Assembly: GCF_019279795.1 (NCBI RefSeq)
Contig: NC_056743.1
Coordinates: forward strand, 624,798,248-624,862,247
Length of the DNA stretch: 64,000 nt
Direction of reading: 5' to 3'
DNA from: Protopterus annectens
Lineage: Eukaryota > Chordata > Ceratodontiformes > Protopteridae
In this document: in pieces, positions 48,798 to 60,841 of the stretch
Numbering within the stretch: position 1 is the stretch's first letter
How the letters are laid out: each line of letters starts with the position of its first letter
The notes under the pieces: generated by a model
Database searches by the model: none
What the model was told of the DNA's origin: nothing
What the model saw: only the letters and a program-made list of their open reading frames with translations
Made by a program: the position numbers and the translations under genes

Positions 48798-48816
48798 CTG
48801 GCCGTGCCTGCATCAG
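48798..48816 (+). CDS. RNF5: RNF5-type E3 ligase, 19-nt exon 2
   Basis: The sequence CTGGCCGTGCCTGCATCAG lies between a polypyrimidine tract with TGTAG and a GTGAGT donor. Joined to the phase-2 end of exon 1, its first base completes a Cys codon and it then reads Trp-Pro-Cys-Leu-His-Gln. That gives GHLFCWPCLHQ, the invariant centre of the RNF5/RNF185 RING finger, containing zinc ligands Cys and Cys after the His. It ends in phase 0, and the following exon should begin Trp-Leu-Glu-Thr-Arg-Pro. No such exon was seen before position 64000, so the next intron exceeds 15 kb. This fit in sequence, phase and splice signals is very unlikely by chance. Confidence 0.9.
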
Positions 48817-50134
48817 GTGAGTAGAGACTGCTTTTCAATTCTGCAATTATTAGCAGCTTTGTATAAGTGTAAAGTCGAATGATTGTTTATCAGCTGTGTT
48901 GTTCCTTTTTATGTTGGCATGTTGAGGTAGAGGCTACAGTGAACGAGTTTAGAGTTCCATCACTTGCGTGATATCGTATAGACTTGAGAGTTAAAGGATC
49001 TGAAGTTTCAGTGGCTTCTCTCTCGCTCCTCTGTGTTCCTTTTTCCCTAGTTACTTGAACCATCTCTTGTTTTGTTTTATTTTATTATTATATTTGCAAT
49101 TACGTGGTCAACACTGTTATCCTCTACATATTCTGTTTGTGTCCCTTTTAGATATGGTAATTGGTGCATCAGAAAAATAAGTTGACCCCTCTCCAATTCA
49201 GTTGTATTTCAGAAGATTTATAATGTGTTCAGGTGTCTTTGTTTTAAGTTGTGCAACAATTGCTGAATGACCTGCAGTTGGTGTGGAAGTATAGCTCTGA
49301 ATTTACTTCACTAGTTCTTAAATTTTGTCTCCCTGTTGATCATTGCAGGTTGCTGGGTTGGTTAAGGCATATTCCTGTGTACTGAGAGAATGGAATTAAA
49401 AGCTTTTTTCAAAGCCTTCCTCTGGTATTTTTTGCATTATTTCATAATGACCCTACCGTTGCCTGCTGTTAAATAAAGATGTCCCTGTGTCATTAAATAC
49501 CATTTAGCAACAAGAGATCTCAGATTTAAAACATTAAGTGCAGTAGATCTATTACTTGGCAGCACTATTTCTTAACCCCTTTTGCTGTTGCTACATGTGT
49601 GAATGTGAAATATCACCACATAAGACTTTCCTGCCTTCCAGATCTGGAAAAGAGAGAGTAGGAAAAATGTTATATTTATTGCCACATTAACATTGGGAAA
49701 CTGAGGTGAGCAAAAACAAAAATGCACAGTATTGGTTTGTAACATATTTTTGTCCATTTGGGTAAGGTCCTATTCTGTGCATCTGTTTCAGGAGCAGCCT
49801 GGAGTTCGGCAGGGTAAGTGAGTGGCTGAAAACTCCAATTAAGAATGAAACCTTGGGTGTGTTTTGTATTCTCATATGTAGCTTGTTTCTTTAACTGCTA
49901 TGCAGTATTGCCAGTATTTAACAGACACTCTTATATTTTTACTAATTATTAGTTGTCACACCTGTGTAAGTCCTCGTGTAAGTGCACACCTGATTTCATT
50001 ATTTCCTCATAATTGCACATCTTGATTCTTAATGCATACATTAATTTGCTGTCTTTATACTGTGATGGTGGGTTTGAAATTTATGTTGCATCAGGTAATG
50101 ACAGCAGTTGTAAAACAGTGGCCAGATTCTGTAA
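48817..50134. other. Intron 2, start; no element recognised
   Basis: This stretch shows no recognisable coding similarity. A splice-like segment near 49791-49814 (TTTCAG ... GGTAAGTG) does not encode RING-finger sequence. Confidence 0.45.
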
Positions 50135-53100
50135 AAGAAGATGTTCTTCATGTTTCACTGTTGCAGTCATCACATTTGGGTTATCCTGTAAGGGTTAGCC
50201 CTCAGTCAGCCCGAATACCAGAGGCTTAGTATTTCTGTGTCTGTTGCTGTCGCTCCAGGACTAACATCAGGTTGTCAGTGGTATAAAAGCAGGTAGCAGA
50301 CACCATTACACCAGTCTTTCTTGCCGAGGAGCCCGAAGCAGAAGCAGTTCGCACAAGTGGCGATCGGCTGCTACCTGAGTTTTCATTTCTGAATTGAAGT
50401 TGAAGTATGCTAAGTACCCTGTTGGAGATCCTTTTTTTTTTTTTTTTTTTTTTTTGCTGTAACCGGTGTCAGAAAAAGTTAATTGTCTTGCTTGTGGAAA
50501 GCAAATACCACACCGAGACTTCATTCTTACTGCGTCACCTGTTTAGGTGCAGATCATGACGTCCCTCGCTGTCGCTTTTGTGCTTTGTTCAATGCTAGAA
50601 CTATACGTCGTTGGGCTCTTATTGTCGCTAGATATTTTCGCTGTCAGTCCTCATTCCGATATGGCTTTAATAAGCCATCCGATTACAGATGATCTGAAAA
50701 AACGTAAGGATAAAGACAGAGACAGACTGCACAGGTCTAAAACTGCCGACGACACTTCTGCTAAGCTAGTCGTCAGTTCTCCAATCCTCCAGTGAGGCAC
50801 TTTCACAGCCCCTGATGCCTGCTTCTGTGGATTTGCAGGCCACTACGGAGACCCTTTCGGAGTCCAGTATGCCGCGAGACTCTTCTTCAAATAAGGATCC
50901 TACAGATGTCTCTACCTTGGATGGGTCCGTAGTCGCTGAGCAGGCACCAGCTTCTGAGGAAGTACTTCATACTACCAATACTCATACCAGGGTATGAATT
51001 ATGCCTAAAAAATCAACGACCCAAGCTCAGGCACCTGCTTCCTTGCCTCTATCATAAAGGCTTAAAATGGCAGAAGACCTTATTATGCTTATTAGGGGAA
51101 GCCAGGCTAACCCTTCCAAAAGAAAGAGACTTGTCCCCAGTAGTTTTATCTGAACAGGAGTCCGATGCCTCTGATGCTTCTGAATATGAAGACTTGTAAC
51201 CCCTCTCTGCTTATGAGGATTCTAATGCAGAGGAATTCATTCCTTCTGCCTCTCCACCCGAGGATCTTTCATTTGGGGAAATCCTTCAAACTTTCAGGAG
51301 AGCATTTCCAGTGGGAATGTCAAGACTATCCTCAGTCAAAAAAGAGACTCAGGGAATTCTTAGATTTACCACAACACAGACCTTTGCTCATTCTTCCTGT
51401 CCTGGATGTTGTGGATGATGTTTTTATGGAATCCAGCTTGACTTTTGACACCCTTCCTCCTGCTCCCAGGAAACCTGACAGGTATTAGAGAGTCCCTGAC
51501 TCTCACAAATTCCTTTTCAAAAAATCTTACTGCTGACCCAGAGGTAATCTCTCAAGGACTTAAAGGAATTAAAGCAACCTCAGCTAAGAATCCCACCCCA
51601 CCAGACAGGGATTCCCGAGCTTTAGACAGATGGGGTAAAAAAGTATACACCTCTGTTACTCTTGCTATTAGAGCATTAAATTGTCAGTTCCACGTGCTGA
51701 AATATCAGCAGCATACCATGGAACTCCTCAAACAAAAAATATCTTCCTTTCCTGCTTGTGCAGAAAATAAAGAATTACAAGAGCTAATGAATTCTGCAAG
51801 TCAAGTTACTAAGCACACCTTGCAATGTGGCTTTGACACCCTAGAAGCATCTTGCAGGGCAGCAGTCACTGGTTCTGTCCTTGGAAGGCATGCTTTGCTT
51901 AAGGAACAGACCTTGCCAAACCATGTCAAATCCAAGTTATTGGACGCACCATTGAACAAAGACCATTTATTTGGCACCAAGGCAGAAGAGGTCTTAAAGA
52001 TGGAAGAAAAAGCTAAGTCTATGCAGACAGTTAGACTTCTTACAGGTCCAGCCTCCGAGATTCATTAGGCATTGCCCCTCGAAGCACTGGTACTTTCCTA
52101 CCCCCTACAGGCCAGCTCAGCCTCGACCCAGGGAAAGGAGACCCCCCCCCAGACAGCAGCCCCAGGGAATGCAGAGATGTAAGCAATGGAGTTCTTCCTC
52201 TTCAAAAACAGGGAGTGCAAAGCTACCCCCTTATGGTGAGAACTCACAATGACTTTACACCTGCAACCCTTACCTCTGCCCACGTTGCTTGTGCCCTAGG
52301 AGGACGGCTCTCCTTCCATGCAAGCAAATGGGCCTCTATTACCAACGACGGATGGGTCCTCAACATAGTGTCCCAGGGATGCAGATTTTATTTCCACACA
52401 CTGCCAGCCCCAAAAGAGTTCCCAGATCTTCCTCCAAACCAGTGGGCAGAGGCCAAAAAGCAAGTTCTTTCCCTGCTCTCCATGAGGGCAATACAGCATG
52501 TTCCTGCAAAACAGATAGGCCAAGGTTTCTATTCCACACTCTTCCTGGTACCCAGAAAAGAGGGCACATGGTGCCCCATCCTCTATCTACCCATTCTAAA
52601 CACCTTTCTGGTAATACCAAAATTCAAAATGCTCACCCTCCAGCAGCTTCTACCTATGCTTTTCAAGGATGCTTGGTTAGCCACCCTAAACCTAAAAGAG
52701 GCGTACCTACACACCCAATCAGGGAATCTTGCAGGAAATATCTACGTTTCAGGGCAGGATCTATGCACTTTCAGTTCTATGTGCTTCCCTTTGGCTTATC
52801 CAATGCTCCCAGAGTTTTTACAAAATGCCTGGCTCCAGCCATTGCTTTTTGCAGACAAAGAAATATTCAAATTTACCCCTACTTAGACGATTGCCTGATT
52901 CAGGCAGTCGGGAAATCCTGTTACATCACCTGAACTCTGCAAAGGACCTACTGACCTCCCTGGGGTATACTATCAATGAAAAGAAATCCAGAATTAGTCC
53001 CCACACAAAAAAATTGTATTCCTGGGAACAAGCCTGGACACAGCATCCCAGATGGCATTCCTTACTCCAGAAAAACAAGCCTACCTGACAGACTACTTCT

Positions 53101-56100
53101 CTCAACTAGCCACCAGAACTCAGTTAACCACAAGGAAAATTCTGCAAAGCTCTAGGGTTCATGGCTTCCTGCACCTTACTCATTCCATATGCCAGACTGC
53201 ATATGAGGAAACTACAATGGTACCTAAAAAGCCTTTGGTGTCAACACTCTCAAGACCTGGAAATTCTCATACCAATGATACCTTGTCTAAGGAAAGATTT
53301 TCTTTGGTGGGCAGCAGCATGCAACCACAACAAGGGACTTCCCTTCTCACAACCCCACGCCGCCCAGACTCTCTGCACATCAACCAAAAAGAGATGTTAG
53401 CTGTTCAGTGCGCCCTGACAGCCTTCAGACCCCTACTCTTCTAGGGGCCTCTACTGATCAAGACAGACAACACCACAGTGATGTGGTATATCAACAAGCA
53501 GGGAGGGACACACTCTTATCCTCTCTGCAGGCTTGCCATGACCCTTTGGCCCTTTCTCTAAACTTTCTGTCAGCCAATTTAAGCAGAAACCTGCTAGACC
53601 CAACACGAGTGGAAGCTAGACCAGAGCACCTTCAACCTTGTAACCCAGAAATGGAGCACCCTAAAGATCGATCTCTTTGCCTCCCACTCCAATCATCAGC
53701 TCAGAAAATTCTGCACAAGGGAAACCTCACAGCAAGGCCTGGAAAGTAGATGCCTTATCCTTCCAGTGGGTGAACCTCTCAGTGTGGGCATTTCCCCCTC
53801 TACAACTCGTATCAAGGGTACTGCTCAAAATAAGAGAGGAAAATCTGAGGGAAATCCTGATTTGCAGCAGACTAGCTGCACCAGCACTGGTACCCACTGC
53901 TGCGCAGCCTGTCACCCCTGCCACCATGGCACCTACCTCAGATCCCTACACTCCTGACCCAAGGAAGGGAGAATTCATGCATCCCCAATTGCAGAGCCTC
54001 AACCTGGCAGCCTGGCTTATTCCCTGACAACCCCTCAAGCTGCCAGCCTAAGCAAACAAGTTATAGATATTATATGTGAGGCCAGATGCCGCGGCACTAG
54101 TTACTCCTTTGCTGAGAAGTGGAAAAGGTTTTGCACCTGGATCCAGGCTAAGGGAGCCAAAACGGCACAGCCCTCCCTATCTCTCATCCTGGATTACCTA
54201 CCCAACTACTACACAGGGGTCTATCCTTCTCTTCTATTAAAATTCATGCCTCTGCCATATCTGCTTATTACAACACAGAGCCTTCTCTCTTCTCATACCC
54301 TCTCATCAAACAGTTCTTAAAAGGGGCTAACAACTTAAGGCCACCCAGGAGAGCTCCTACCCCAGCCTGGGACCTTAACCAGAACACACAGGGTTAGAGT
54401 TGCTGGTGCCATGTCAGACTCTAAGCCGGTCACGAGCGGTGTCCCACAGGGCTCAGTCCTGGGCCCCCTCTTGTTCGGCATTTATTTTTCTGAAGTGCAG
54501 GCAAACATAGGGGGATTGTGGCTGACAAAATTTGCAGATGACTGCAAACTGGGCACCATAATTGACACTCCATCAGACACAGACATCCTCCAGAGAGGTC
54601 TCATAGAAATGGATAACTGGTGCCAGAGCCATGGCCTTAAGCTAAATGCCAAAAAATGTATAGTCATACCCTTTGGGAAAAACAAGGTAACCCCTAATTA
54701 CCACATAGGTGGTAATCCATTAAACACGGAATAAGTTATCAGGGACCTGGGGACCCAAGTTGACAGTAACCTCTTTTTTGACACTTACATTGCCAAAGTG
54801 GTTAGGAAGACCTTCTACATTTCCCACCTGATCATGAAGGGATTCACATCCAGATCAGGAGAGGTCATTGTACCCCTGTACTCTTCACTTATCAGACCAA
54901 TGATTGAGTACAACGCGCCATTCAGAATGTACCTTACCCGACACCTGCAGCAGTTGGAAAGACCCCAAAAGTTCCTCACCAAAAGAATAAAGGGGCTCAA
55001 ACATATGTCATACGATGCCCGACTGAAGAAACTCCAGCTCTATTCAGTCGCATACCATCTGCTCAGAGGTGATCTGTGCCTGACATACAAGACCATGTCC
55101 AACCCGGAATTAATGGACATGCTCCACCTCAAAAAATCCAAATCCACCAGAACCACGAGAGCAAGAGACTTAAACCTCAACACGGATATAAATAGGACAT
55201 GCTGGAGGGACAGATTCATCACCCAGAGACTCCCTACACTATGGAACAGAATCCCAGTCCACGTGAGGCAGAGCCCCTCACTGACTCTGTTCAAGAGAAA
55301 TCTTGACGAGTGGATGGGAGATCATAGGTTTACCCCGGGAATCATCTCTGTGTCACTGCTGGACAGAGGCACAGCAAACTAATGGGTATAGTATTCTCAT
55401 CCTAAGGGGTGGTGAAAGCCACACACACTCTGGCTAGGCTTATAAATGCCCTAGGGCAGATAGCCTAGTATGAACCTATGAACTTTGTGTTGGAAAAGCT
55501 TACCCTGCCCCCTTTGAACCTGCATCTTCAGCAGAATTAAAATTTCTGTCTTGGAAAACACCCTTGCTTCTGGCCATCACTTCAGCAAGAAGAATATCAG
55601 AGCTACAAGCACTCATGGCAGTAGAGCCCTTCATCATTTTCCATGCTGACAGAGTCTCACTCAGGACTAACCCATCCTTCATGCCTAAAGTGGTGTCCAG
55701 TGTGGCTCTCAACCAATCCATACATTTGCCCACCTTCTTCCCTAAGCCACAAAACAAGGGGGAAAGGATTCTGCACAGCTCAGATTCTATCTGGACAGAT
55801 CTAAATCTTTCAGACTGATCAATTGTTAGTCAGTTTCGCAGCAGGAGCAGAGGGCAAGCCCATATCCAAACAAACAGTCTCCAAATGGATAGCACACTGC
55901 ATCCATTTCTGCTACAAACAACATGGAAAACCACCCCCAAAGGGGGTCAGGACACATTCCACAAGAGCAACCTCCACCTCTGCAGCATTTCTCAGAGGGG
56001 TCCCCACCAGGGACTTCCTAGAGGCTGCAACATGGACATCTGTTCATACCTTCACCAAGCATTACCACATGCCTATCTTTTCCAAATCCAGGGCAGGCTT

Positions 56101-56690
56101 TGCCACCACAGTCTTGCACTGCATCTTAGCCAGCCCCTAGTTTACTTGACTGCCATTTCTTCAGCTTTGGGAATCAACCCAAATGTGAGGACTGCACCAG
56201 TGAAACACGAAGAACATAGTACAGTTGTGTACATTTACCATAAATGTAGATGTTAGAGTGTATTCAGTGTTGCAGTCCTGGTTTCCCTCCTTCCACCCCC
56301 CTTGTCTCTCTCTACCTTTCTCCTTACAGAGATTCCTTTTATTTTTGGTATTTACGTTCTACCTTTCTCCTTACAGGGATTCCTTTTATTTTTGGTATTT
56401 ACGTTCTACTGGTGGTGTTCTTCCATCATAACCTAGCTCCCTATTTGGGGGCTTCTGACAGTTAGGGCAAGAAAAACTGATGTAATGGCGTCGGCTGCCT
56501 GATTTTATACCACTGACACCTGACGTCAGTCCTGGAGTGACAGCAACTGACGCAGAAATGCTATGCCTCTGGTGTTCGGGCCTACTGAGGACTACACCTG
56601 GCAGGATAACCCAAATGTGATGACTGCAACAGTGAATACACTCTCTAACATTTGCATTTATGGTAAGTGTACACAACTGTACTTTTTTGT
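50135..56690 (+). mobile_element. DIRS retroelement, copy B (fossil) with nested CR1
   Basis: About 6.55 kb in total, of which some 1.1 kb (54380-55480) is an inserted CR1. The left inverted terminal repeat spans about 50138-50330, with an inward GGTATAAAAG. The right one, inverted, spans about 56465-56640. The internal complementary region lies at about 56165-56275. Parts in order are gag-like (about 50480-52070), RT (about 52220-52950, with an SNAPRVFTKC and YLDD-type box), RNase H (about 53150-53560) and tyrosine recombinase (about 54040-54380 and, after the CR1, 55481-56130). The same family as copy A but a distinguishable variant. It is a broken fossil with several breaks besides the CR1 insertion. 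Confidence 0.93.
54380..55480 (+). mobile_element. CR1-like LINE, 3' fragment inserted in DIRS copy B
   Basis: A 5'-truncated 1.1-kb copy that starts within the RT: SDSKPVTSGVPQGSVLGPLL, then FADDCKLGTII at 54525-54560. It continues through the C-terminal domain (54798-55382, with RTCWRDRFITQRLPTLWNRI-type residues) and ends GAACCTATG at 55480. The DIRS recombinase sequence is interrupted after CCTTAAC and resumes AACTTTGTG, so at most three bases (AAC) are duplicated. Only one stop (TAA at 54732) and a small frame change near 54760 break it, which makes it one of the younger CR1 copies. It must postdate the DIRS insertion. Confidence 0.94.
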
Positions 56691-57978
56691 TAGTGATTTT
56701 CCAATGGTAGGATATACATTGCAGCATTTGAGTCGAGTCGCAATACATTTTTACACTTGGCTATAGTTATGTATTTAGGCTGTCTTTTTATAAAAAGCTT
56801 CATAAACTTTTTATTTATCCACGTCCCAAATAAATTTAGAATTTACTATTGTAATCTTTTCCTTGGTTTAATGTATGTTGCCACTGTAAACTTTAATGGG
56901 ACACCTTTGTGCATGATTGGTGGTGCACCTGTTAGTCTATGGATGCAACACACCTTTCCTACACTGACACCACTAAGGTTAAGTTTACTGTTTTTCCCCA
57001 TTGACGTCAGTGTATGGAGATAGTATTTTTAAGTGTTTTTCTTGTTGAAGTACAAGAAGAAAATGTTCCATAATGGGTAAAGGTGCTGTTGCACCACATG
57101 ATGTGGTACAAATGTAAGATTGGAAAAAGTTGGACATTACAATGTCTGTCTTTCTCTCTTTGTGTGCATCTCTCTCCCTCTCTGTTTTTCTCGCACAACA
57201 CACAGATACACACACGGAAGTGGAAGATAAGTCAGCAGTGAAACACTTGAATTTTAGTTATGCACATGTACTTTTTCACAGAAGGCAGCCAGCTGTGGGA
57301 GTAAATGTTTGAGGGTGTTCTTTGATACCTTTTTCTGTCTCTTGACAGAAACGAGTGCAGTAAAGGAGACAGTGTTATGATGCATTACTGCGTGACAGAA
57401 TTAGTTTGTGTTACTAATAGAAGAAGCAAAACACTTGGGTCTCCATTTGACTTTTAAATTGCTGACAGCATATTTCAGCGTATAACGAATTACAAATTAA
57501 TTTATGTAGCTTTTATATGGAGAGCTGCTGTGTTTTTTAAAATCCCTCTGCCTGATGATCATCAGACCCCTCTGACTTAAATGGCAAGGCTGTGGGAGCA
57601 TGTTTCTGAGGCCTGTACTCTACCGAGTGTTATCCAAGCAGTGAAACAAGCCCCCTCTCCCAGGATAGGTGAGCCATATGCCACTCGCTTCCATCCTCCT
57701 GCTCCACTTCCTCCAGCTCCTGTCCCTGCTAATTAAACACTGATTGTCTGCATCACATTTAAGGCTTTAACCCCACTCACCATGTGAGAGGGATAGAGAG
57801 AGCTACCCTTAACTGTGTGCAGCAGAAGGTGGCTGCATTATTCTTTATTTTTTGTGTTGGGACATGTCTGATACTGACTTGGCTGGCAGTGCTTTCAAAG
57901 TGAGAACTTAGCAAGTTGGTTGAGCGGACTGACGTAGGTGAAGGAGTTAACTTGATTTTGAACCGGAATAATTTAGGG
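56691..57978. other. Intron 2 DNA without recognised elements
   Basis: Nothing coding was recognised. A CT-rich patch lies at 57142-57190. Confidence 0.4.
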
Positions 57979-57980
57979 AT

Positions 57981-58150
57981 GAATCAAACGGAGATTTGTA
58001 AATTTGTGTTGTACATTTTAATTTTATTTTATTGAGTTTCTCAACCATTTATAAATTTTTAGGGGTGAATCAAACGGAGATTTGTAGAGTTGTGTTGTAC
58101 ATTTTAATTTGATTTTGTTGAGTTTCTCAACCATTTATAAAATGATCCCT
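57981..58150. repeat. Tandem duplication, 86-bp unit x2
   Basis: The segment starting GAATCAAACGGAGATTTGTA at 57981 recurs at 58067 with few differences. Confidence 0.9.
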
Positions 58151-58228
58151 TTGGTGAAAAAAAAACTAGTTCTTAATGGTTTTAAATTTATTCTTCTAAG
58201 TTAATGTTGCAACATTCTTATTTTTTAT

Positions 58229-59590
58229 AGGTTCATAAGTTAGTACTAGGCTAACTACCCTTGCAGGCCATTTTAAGTCTAGTCAATTTCCTTTTTGAGG
58301 CTTGAAATAATAACCTCTTCCATTTGGTTATAGATTGGTTTCTGTCCATTACTAGTACAGGGGGCAGTCCTGGGGTAGAGTTGTTTCCCATCCATAGATC
58401 TAAGTTGTTGTTGAAAATGGACAGGGATTATTTTTTTATGTGGATGATGTCTATTCCACAGCAGAGGTATCCTCTGGTTTGCAGGAAAAGTTATATTTCA
58501 CAAGTCTGCTGATTGTTGCAAAAGAGGTTTAGACCCCTAGACAGAGTACCTCTGATGCTATTTGACTTGTTGATGTGCAGTGTATCCATCAGTAATGGGT
58601 CAGAGGATGCCTTCTATGCCAGACACGAGTCACTTCTTAGTAGTCTGTAGGATACCAAGTATAGTGATTAGGAATTTGAGTCAGTCCATTTAGGACATGT
58701 TTAGACCTTGTATATTAATAAGCAATCTCTGTGGGCATTCCTGTTCTTGCATGTGTCTTGACAGATGCATGCCAAAGAGGGCTTTATATTCAGTGACTGG
58801 CCTGATGAGGTCTGAGTAAAGGGGAACAATGACACCCCTAGATCTAGACACAGTCCCTTTATTTATAAGCTGTGTAATATAGAAGGACTTTTTTTTCAAC
58901 AATGGACATATGTTGGCCAAAAGTTCCCAAATCCCGAACAATTGGGTCATGTCTTAGGGAGTATTGTATATGTGGTAGTTCCCTGGGGTAGATGACTTCC
59001 TAAAGGAGAAATTAAATTAATGCATTTTTTGTAATTTAGTTTCAGACCATGAGTTTGAAACCAGTTATTTGAGACAAACCTTCCTGCAGGGTCACAAAGT
59101 CATCTGGGGATTTAATGACTGCTCTTAGGTTAGTCATTTGCAAACATAGCCAGCCAGAGCCCTTTGGTATTGGCTATTACTTTAGAAAATTAGATGTCAA
59201 ATAGAAGAGGTCCTAGTACAGAATCCTGGGGGGATTCCACTGGTGGCTGGTCTCTTTGTGGAGGAAATTTGCCCTATTTTGATTATTTACATTCTATCTG
59301 TGACCCATTCGGCATAGGGGTTTATTCCTAGTTTTTATTTAGCTTTTCTACTATGCCTCAGTGAGGAATTGTCAAAAGCTTTGACCAGGTCGATATATGA
59401 GGTGTGTACCATTTTTGACTTCATCCATTGCTCTGGTGACCTTTTCAAAATAATCCACCAGTTTGATTAAGCATGACCTGCCCATGATGAATCCAAACTG
59501 AGGCTGGTCCAGTGTTTGAGAGGCCTCTGTGTTCTGAATGATTTTTTCAATGGCTTTGCATATTAAGTGTCTGGGTCTGTTGAAGATCCA
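58229..59590 (-). mobile_element. CR1-like LINE, RT and 3' part, old copy
   Basis: On the minus strand the 3' tail (seen as AGGTTCATAAGTTAGTACTA at 58229) follows a C-terminal domain. The frame 58950-58690 reads KKSFYITQLINKGTVSRSRG and LYSDLIRPVTEYKALFGMHL. Further upstream, RT remnants lie at 59200-59560, including sequence for the hydrophobic LxxxFDxxxH region and a DFFEKVTRAMDE-like motif at about 59400-59460. Numerous stops and indels and greater divergence make this one of the older CR1 copies. Its 5' end meets a Penelope-like fragment on the opposite strand. Confidence 0.85.
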
Positions 59591-59594
59591 TCCT

Positions 59595-60690
59595 TATGCT
59601 GGGGAATCCCTGCATCTGTTCTTCATTTGCTGGGTACAACACCTATATTGAAGCTGAGATTGAACTAGAAAATATGTTCTGTAACCTAAACCAGAATGAA
59701 CTTAAAGCTCTGAAACAACCCACACGGGCAAAACAAGGAGAATTAAGAATGCTGATAAGGGAGGAGGCATTTTTGTCACTGGCGCAATATCATACGATGC
59801 CAAAATAGATGAAAAGCTAGAAAGTCAGTACTATGAAAACGTCAAATTCAACACTGTGCCAAAAGCATATGAAGACATCCATAGAAAGATCACCAAACTA
59901 TATGAAGAACTAATTCGCAGCAGACTCCTGGACTTTCCATTCCTCGCCCAAGGTTACCTGAATTTTTTGGGATCCTAAGACCCACAAGGACGTCTACTCA
60001 CTGTGTAGACCATTCATGACAGGAAGTAGATCTGCCACTGACCCCTTTCCATATGTTTGAAAGTCCAAGTAAAAGCATTAGCAAAATAGGGAAAATTCTT
60101 CAGGGTGGACACACTAGATTTTATGAAGAAGATTAAAATCATTTAAAGTGAACATTGATGCCTTGCTGGTTACAACTGACATTGAAGCACTTTATCTAGT
60201 TCTGCTTCACAAATAATGCATGTATACTGAGAGGGAAGCCATAGAAAAGGAGACCACAGCCCTCTTTTGGCAAGTAAACCTCACCACCACTTTACTAGAA
60301 AGCCTAGTCAGCAACATTTTCTTCCTGTTTAACAGTTCTGTCAACAGAATTATGGTGCCTGCCATGTTCCCAGCCTTGCCAACATGGTGCTCTCCAAATA
60401 GGAGACTATGTACGACTTGGAATTAACATGATCCAGTGCTGCATTTGCTTTATTGAAAAGCCGCATGATGGTCTGAACTTTGGCTCTAAATGATTCTGTA
60501 GTGACCCCCCCTTCCTGTCCGATTGGCAAAAATTGGTAAATAAGTTGTGAGTGAATGGATGGATGACGCAGATGAAGACCTCAAACACATTAAGAGCTAC
60601 TTGGAATCAAAAGAACACCACTGAAGTTTCCCTGGATTAAATATTACCTGTTCAATTAAAAGCATACTACAGCTACAAATCTTAATGATT
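59595..60690 (+). mobile_element. Penelope-like retroelement fragment
   Basis: In + frames, conserved blocks of Penelope-like reverse transcriptases are visible but scattered over frames: NQNELKALKQ (59690), a degraded ADKGG-type region (59755-59785), AISYDAKIDEKLESQYYENV (59784-59843), TTDIEALY (60174-60197), LLESLVSNIFFLFNSSVNRI (60294-60353) and SLANMVLSK (about 60374-60400). The order matches the N-terminal and palm parts of the family. The GIY-YIG endonuclease that usually ends the protein is not seen, so the copy is 3'-truncated or too decayed. At least six frame breaks or stops are present. The family assignment rests on motif order, not on a long alignment. Confidence 0.6.
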
Positions 60691-60841
60691 CAAACTTTTA
60701 CTGAGTATTATCAGACTCCCACAATGAACTGTAGGCACTTGCAGTGTTGCAGTAAGGTAAACTATATCCCTTTTGTTTTGATAATTAGGGACTCATTACA
60801 ACTTGCATTCAAATATGAATTCTCTTAATAATTGCAATTCT

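Noticed and set aside
49791-49814. Acceptor- and donor-like signals enclosing about 22 nt
   Set aside because: None of its three frames encodes the expected Trp-Leu-Glu-Thr-Arg-Pro or any RING sequence, and the pyrimidine tract is weak.
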